Below are positions 62,255-64,000 of a stretch of DNA of 64,000 nucleotides, in pieces. The DNA lies in NCBI RefSeq assembly GCF_900111485.1, contig NZ_FOIC01000006.1:1-64000 (forward strand), written 5' to 3'. The notes beneath the pieces are model-generated. The model was not told the origin of the DNA and made no database searches. It saw nothing but the letters and a program-made list of their open reading frames with translations. The stretch's first letter is position 1. Each line of letters opens with the position of its first letter. The position numbers and the translations under genes are program-made. This DNA comes from Natrinema hispanicum. Lineage in GTDB: Archaea; Halobacteriota; Halobacteria; Halobacteriales; Natrialbaceae.

Positions 62255-62285
62255 GATATATATTTGATAGTATGGTGTGCCATAA
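62255..62285 (+). promoter_or_regulatory. TATA box and palindrome ahead of the PAP2 gene
   Basis: GATATATATTTG (62256-62267 region) is the TATA box. TATGG-TGTG-CCATA (62272-62285) is a palindrome covering the predicted start near 62283, so it could be a repressor site. A leader of about 125 bases would follow. Confidence 0.4.
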
Positions 62286-62408
62286 CATCGCTCGAACGTG
62301 GGCCAGATCGGCCGCTGTGTCGGTCGTGTGCCGGGTCGACACCGATTCCACCCTCCATGTACCGGCCCGCGGTCGCTCACCGACCCACGGAGAGAGGAGA
62401 CCCTACCG

Positions 62409-63260
62409 ATGGCACTTGGATTCGTCGTATTACTCACGGTACTCGTCGTTTGTATCGGCTTGCTCGGGACCACTGCGATCTGTCTCGACCGAACCGCCCT
62501 GAAACGGACGGCGGCCGACTACGACCGCCGGCTCGCCGAAATATCGCCGTATCTCGGCGTCGCGGGGGTATTCTTCCTCGCAAAACGAGCAACCCACGGC
62601 CATAGTTTACGGATCTCGCGCGCGCTCGACTGGGATCTCACCGCGGAAATCTACGCTCTCGAAGGGGAGTTCGTTGCAGTCCTCCAGGACGTCGTTCCCC
62701 ATACAGTCACGCTCGAGTTCTTCTCGGCGATGTACATGTTTGGGTTCCCATTCCTGCTGGTGACTGGCCCCATCCTCTATTTCCTGTTGCCGTCCCAGCG
62801 CCACCTCAAGGAACTCCTCTTGGCATACGTGTTCAACTATCTGATCGGCTCGCTCTGTTATACGCTCTTTATCGTCTATGGGCCGCGCAATCACCTCTCG
62901 TCCGTCGACGGCCTGATGTATTCCTTTTACCCGCAGACTCAGGAAGTCACTGCGGCAGTATCGGCGAACACGAACGTCTTCCCCTCGCTGCACACGTCAC
63001 TGGCGGTCGTCGTCATGCTATTCGCCTGGCGCTCGCGCGAGGAGTACCCACGATGGTTCCAGATCGCGTCGTTCGTGACGATCTGTGTCGTCTTCTCGAC
63101 GATGTACCTCGGGATCCACTGGCTGATCGACGTCATCGCAGGCATTCTCCTCGCCGTCGGGAGCGTTATCGCGGCCGAACGGATCGTCACCCGTGCGGAG
63201 GGAGCGGCCGGCTCCGTTCCTCCAAGCGAGGATAGCATCGCGTCCGACGCGAGCGATTGA
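62409..63260 (+). CDS. PAP2-superfamily membrane phosphatase
   Basis: 283 residues with five to six spans. The C2 and C3 active-site motifs are NVFPSLHTSLAVVVMLF and YLGIHWLIDVIAG with the two catalytic His; the C1 motif is weaker (FIVYGPRNHLSSVDGLMYSF, or the preceding loop). Closest to the inositol phosphorylceramide synthase-like group of lipid phosphatases or transferases. It should act on a phospholipid or prenyl phosphate. The tail is acidic and Ser-rich. Confidence 0.85.
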   Translation: MALGFVVLLTVLVVCIGLLGTTAICLDRTALKRTAADYDRRLAEISPYLGVAGVFFLAKRATHGHSLRISRALDWDLTAEIYALEGEFVAVLQDVVPHTVTLEFFSAMYMFGFPFLLVTGPILYFLLPSQRHLKELLLAYVFNYLIGSLCYTLFIVYGPRNHLSSVDGLMYSFYPQTQEVTAAVSANTNVFPSLHTSLAVVVMLFAWRSREEYPRWFQIASFVTICVVFSTMYLGIHWLIDVIAGILLAVGSVIAAERIVTRAEGAAGSVPPSEDSIASDASD

Positions 63261-63280
63261 TTGCCGTTGCCTCGGCTGTC

Positions 63281-64000
63281 TTATCCAGTATAGTCGCTGC
63301 CGATCACTTCTCGAATCCGCTCGGCAGTCACCTGTCCGACGCCGTCGGCATCCTGTAACTCGTCTTCGGTCGCGATCATCATTTCCTCGACCGTGCCGAA
63401 CTCCTCGAGAAGCGACCGCGCGGTGACGGGGCCGATCTCGGCGATCGAGGCGACGACGTACTCCTGTTGCTCGCTTAACGTCTTGGTGCCTTTCTCGCCG
63501 TGGACCGACACCTCTCGGTCGGCGGTCGCCTGTTCGCGGCCGGCGATTACGGCGAGCAGTTCCGTCGTGTCGGCCTCGCTTTCGGTCCGTAGAACGCTCG
63601 CCCCGAAGTCGACCGCAAGACTCGAGAGTGCGCCCCGAATCGCGTTCGGATGAATGTCCCGCTGTTCGTACAGCCCCTCGCCCTCGACGACGACGATCGG
63701 CCGCGAGTAGTGTCGCGCCATCGCACCGACCTGCTCGAAGACCGACCGGTCGCCCCCGACCAGCGAGTCGACGAAGTCGGCGACGGACTTGCGCTCGACG
63801 ACCACCCGATCCGACAGGACGTAGTCGCCGACATCGAGCGTCTCGAGGCTGATCTCGATCTCCTCGCGGCGCGAGAGATCGCGGGCGATGTTGGCGTCCA
63901 TCTCGCGCTGGTCGGCGACGATTTCGACGGTCTCACCCTCGGCGTGTGGCTCGTGGGTTTCGACCTCGCCGTCCTCGTTCGGCTCTGTCTCTTCGTCGGC
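63281..64000 (-). CDS. hef: Hef helicase/nuclease, C-terminal nuclease part (5' truncated)
   Basis: The frame is open to the right edge; 239 residues are visible. The ERCC4 (XPF) nuclease core is intact: VADQREMD, VGDYVLSDRVVVERKSVADF (the catalytic V/IERKxxxD), YSRPIVVVEGEG. It ends with a tandem helix-hairpin-helix (VASIAEIGPVTARSLLEEFGTVEEMMIATEDELQDADGVGQVTAERIREVI). Hef processes stalled forks and is related to FANCM; the helicase half lies outside the window. It ends 20 bases from the convergent PAP2 gene. Confidence 0.9.
   Translation of the reverse strand, partial: ADEETEPNEDGEVETHEPHAEGETVEIVADQREMDANIARDLSRREEIEISLETLDVGDYVLSDRVVVERKSVADFVDSLVGGDRSVFEQVGAMARHYSRPIVVVEGEGLYEQRDIHPNAIRGALSSLAVDFGASVLRTESEADTTELLAVIAGREQATADREVSVHGEKGTKTLSEQQEYVVASIAEIGPVTARSLLEEFGTVEEMMIATEDELQDADGVGQVTAERIREVIGSDYTG

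Overview
The window is a chromosomal segment of a halophilic archaeon (class Halobacteria), most like the Natrialbaceae. The evidence is very high GC, strongly acidic proteins, short intergenic gaps, TATA boxes about 25 bases ahead of leaderless starts, and archaeal markers: Orc1/Cdc6, PolD small subunit, RFC small subunit, Hel308, Hef, SAMP2, KEOPS Cgi121, PurO, type 2 IPP isomerase and archaeal signal peptidases. No prophage, transposase or CRISPR array was seen. The left edge cuts an Fe-S (CCG-domain) protein and the right edge cuts hef.

1-15.2 kb: a glutamine amidotransferase, a short adenylate-forming enzyme beside a hydrolase that lacks its nucleophile, alaS, a degenerate sensor kinase, rfcS, a bactofilin-like membrane protein, samp2 overlapped by a GNAT gene, aspartate kinase and an amidohydrolase. 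15.3-24.1 kb: the replication-origin block, with polD small subunit, two tandem signal peptidases, orc1, a 1.3-kb AT-richer origin, and oapA-oapB-oapC. The origin has two inverted ORB elements, each ending in a run of nine G. Between them are a 22-bp tandem repeat and a cluster of CTAG sites, partly spaced 21-22 bp. ORB-like sequences also occur inside the linker-coding parts of polD1 and orc1, and in three gaps between convergent genes.

24.3-40.4 kb: a 29-residue membrane microprotein, haloarchaeal families of unknown function, a methyltransferase preceded by an orphan metal-box-like promoter, a Rad3/DinG-type helicase, an SLC13 permease, an AI-2E-type permease, two ABC exporters and rpiA. 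40.5-49.6 kb: IPP isomerase, a DUF1931 histone-like protein, larB, a GIY-YIG protein, a phosphohexomutase, cysE, a phosphoesterase, purO, a tandem-HNH protein and tRNA-Gln(CUG). 49.6-64 kb: an Old Yellow Enzyme relative, an alcohol dehydrogenase diverging from an amidohydrolase/MIP18 pair, cgi121-hel308, UspA, a phosphate permease, a ferredoxin, malate dehydrogenase, a LOG-like protein, a zinc-ribbon protein, a PAP2 phosphatase and the 3' end of hef.

The main functional theme is DNA replication and repair (PolD1, RfcS, Orc1, OapABC, Hel308, Hef, Rad3-like helicase) in a housekeeping setting. The least explained signals are non-coding: the CTAG array, the ORB-like elements outside the origin, a family of stem-loops behind gene ends, and the orphan promoter at 26.07 kb. 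All calls come from reading the sequence; no database search was run.
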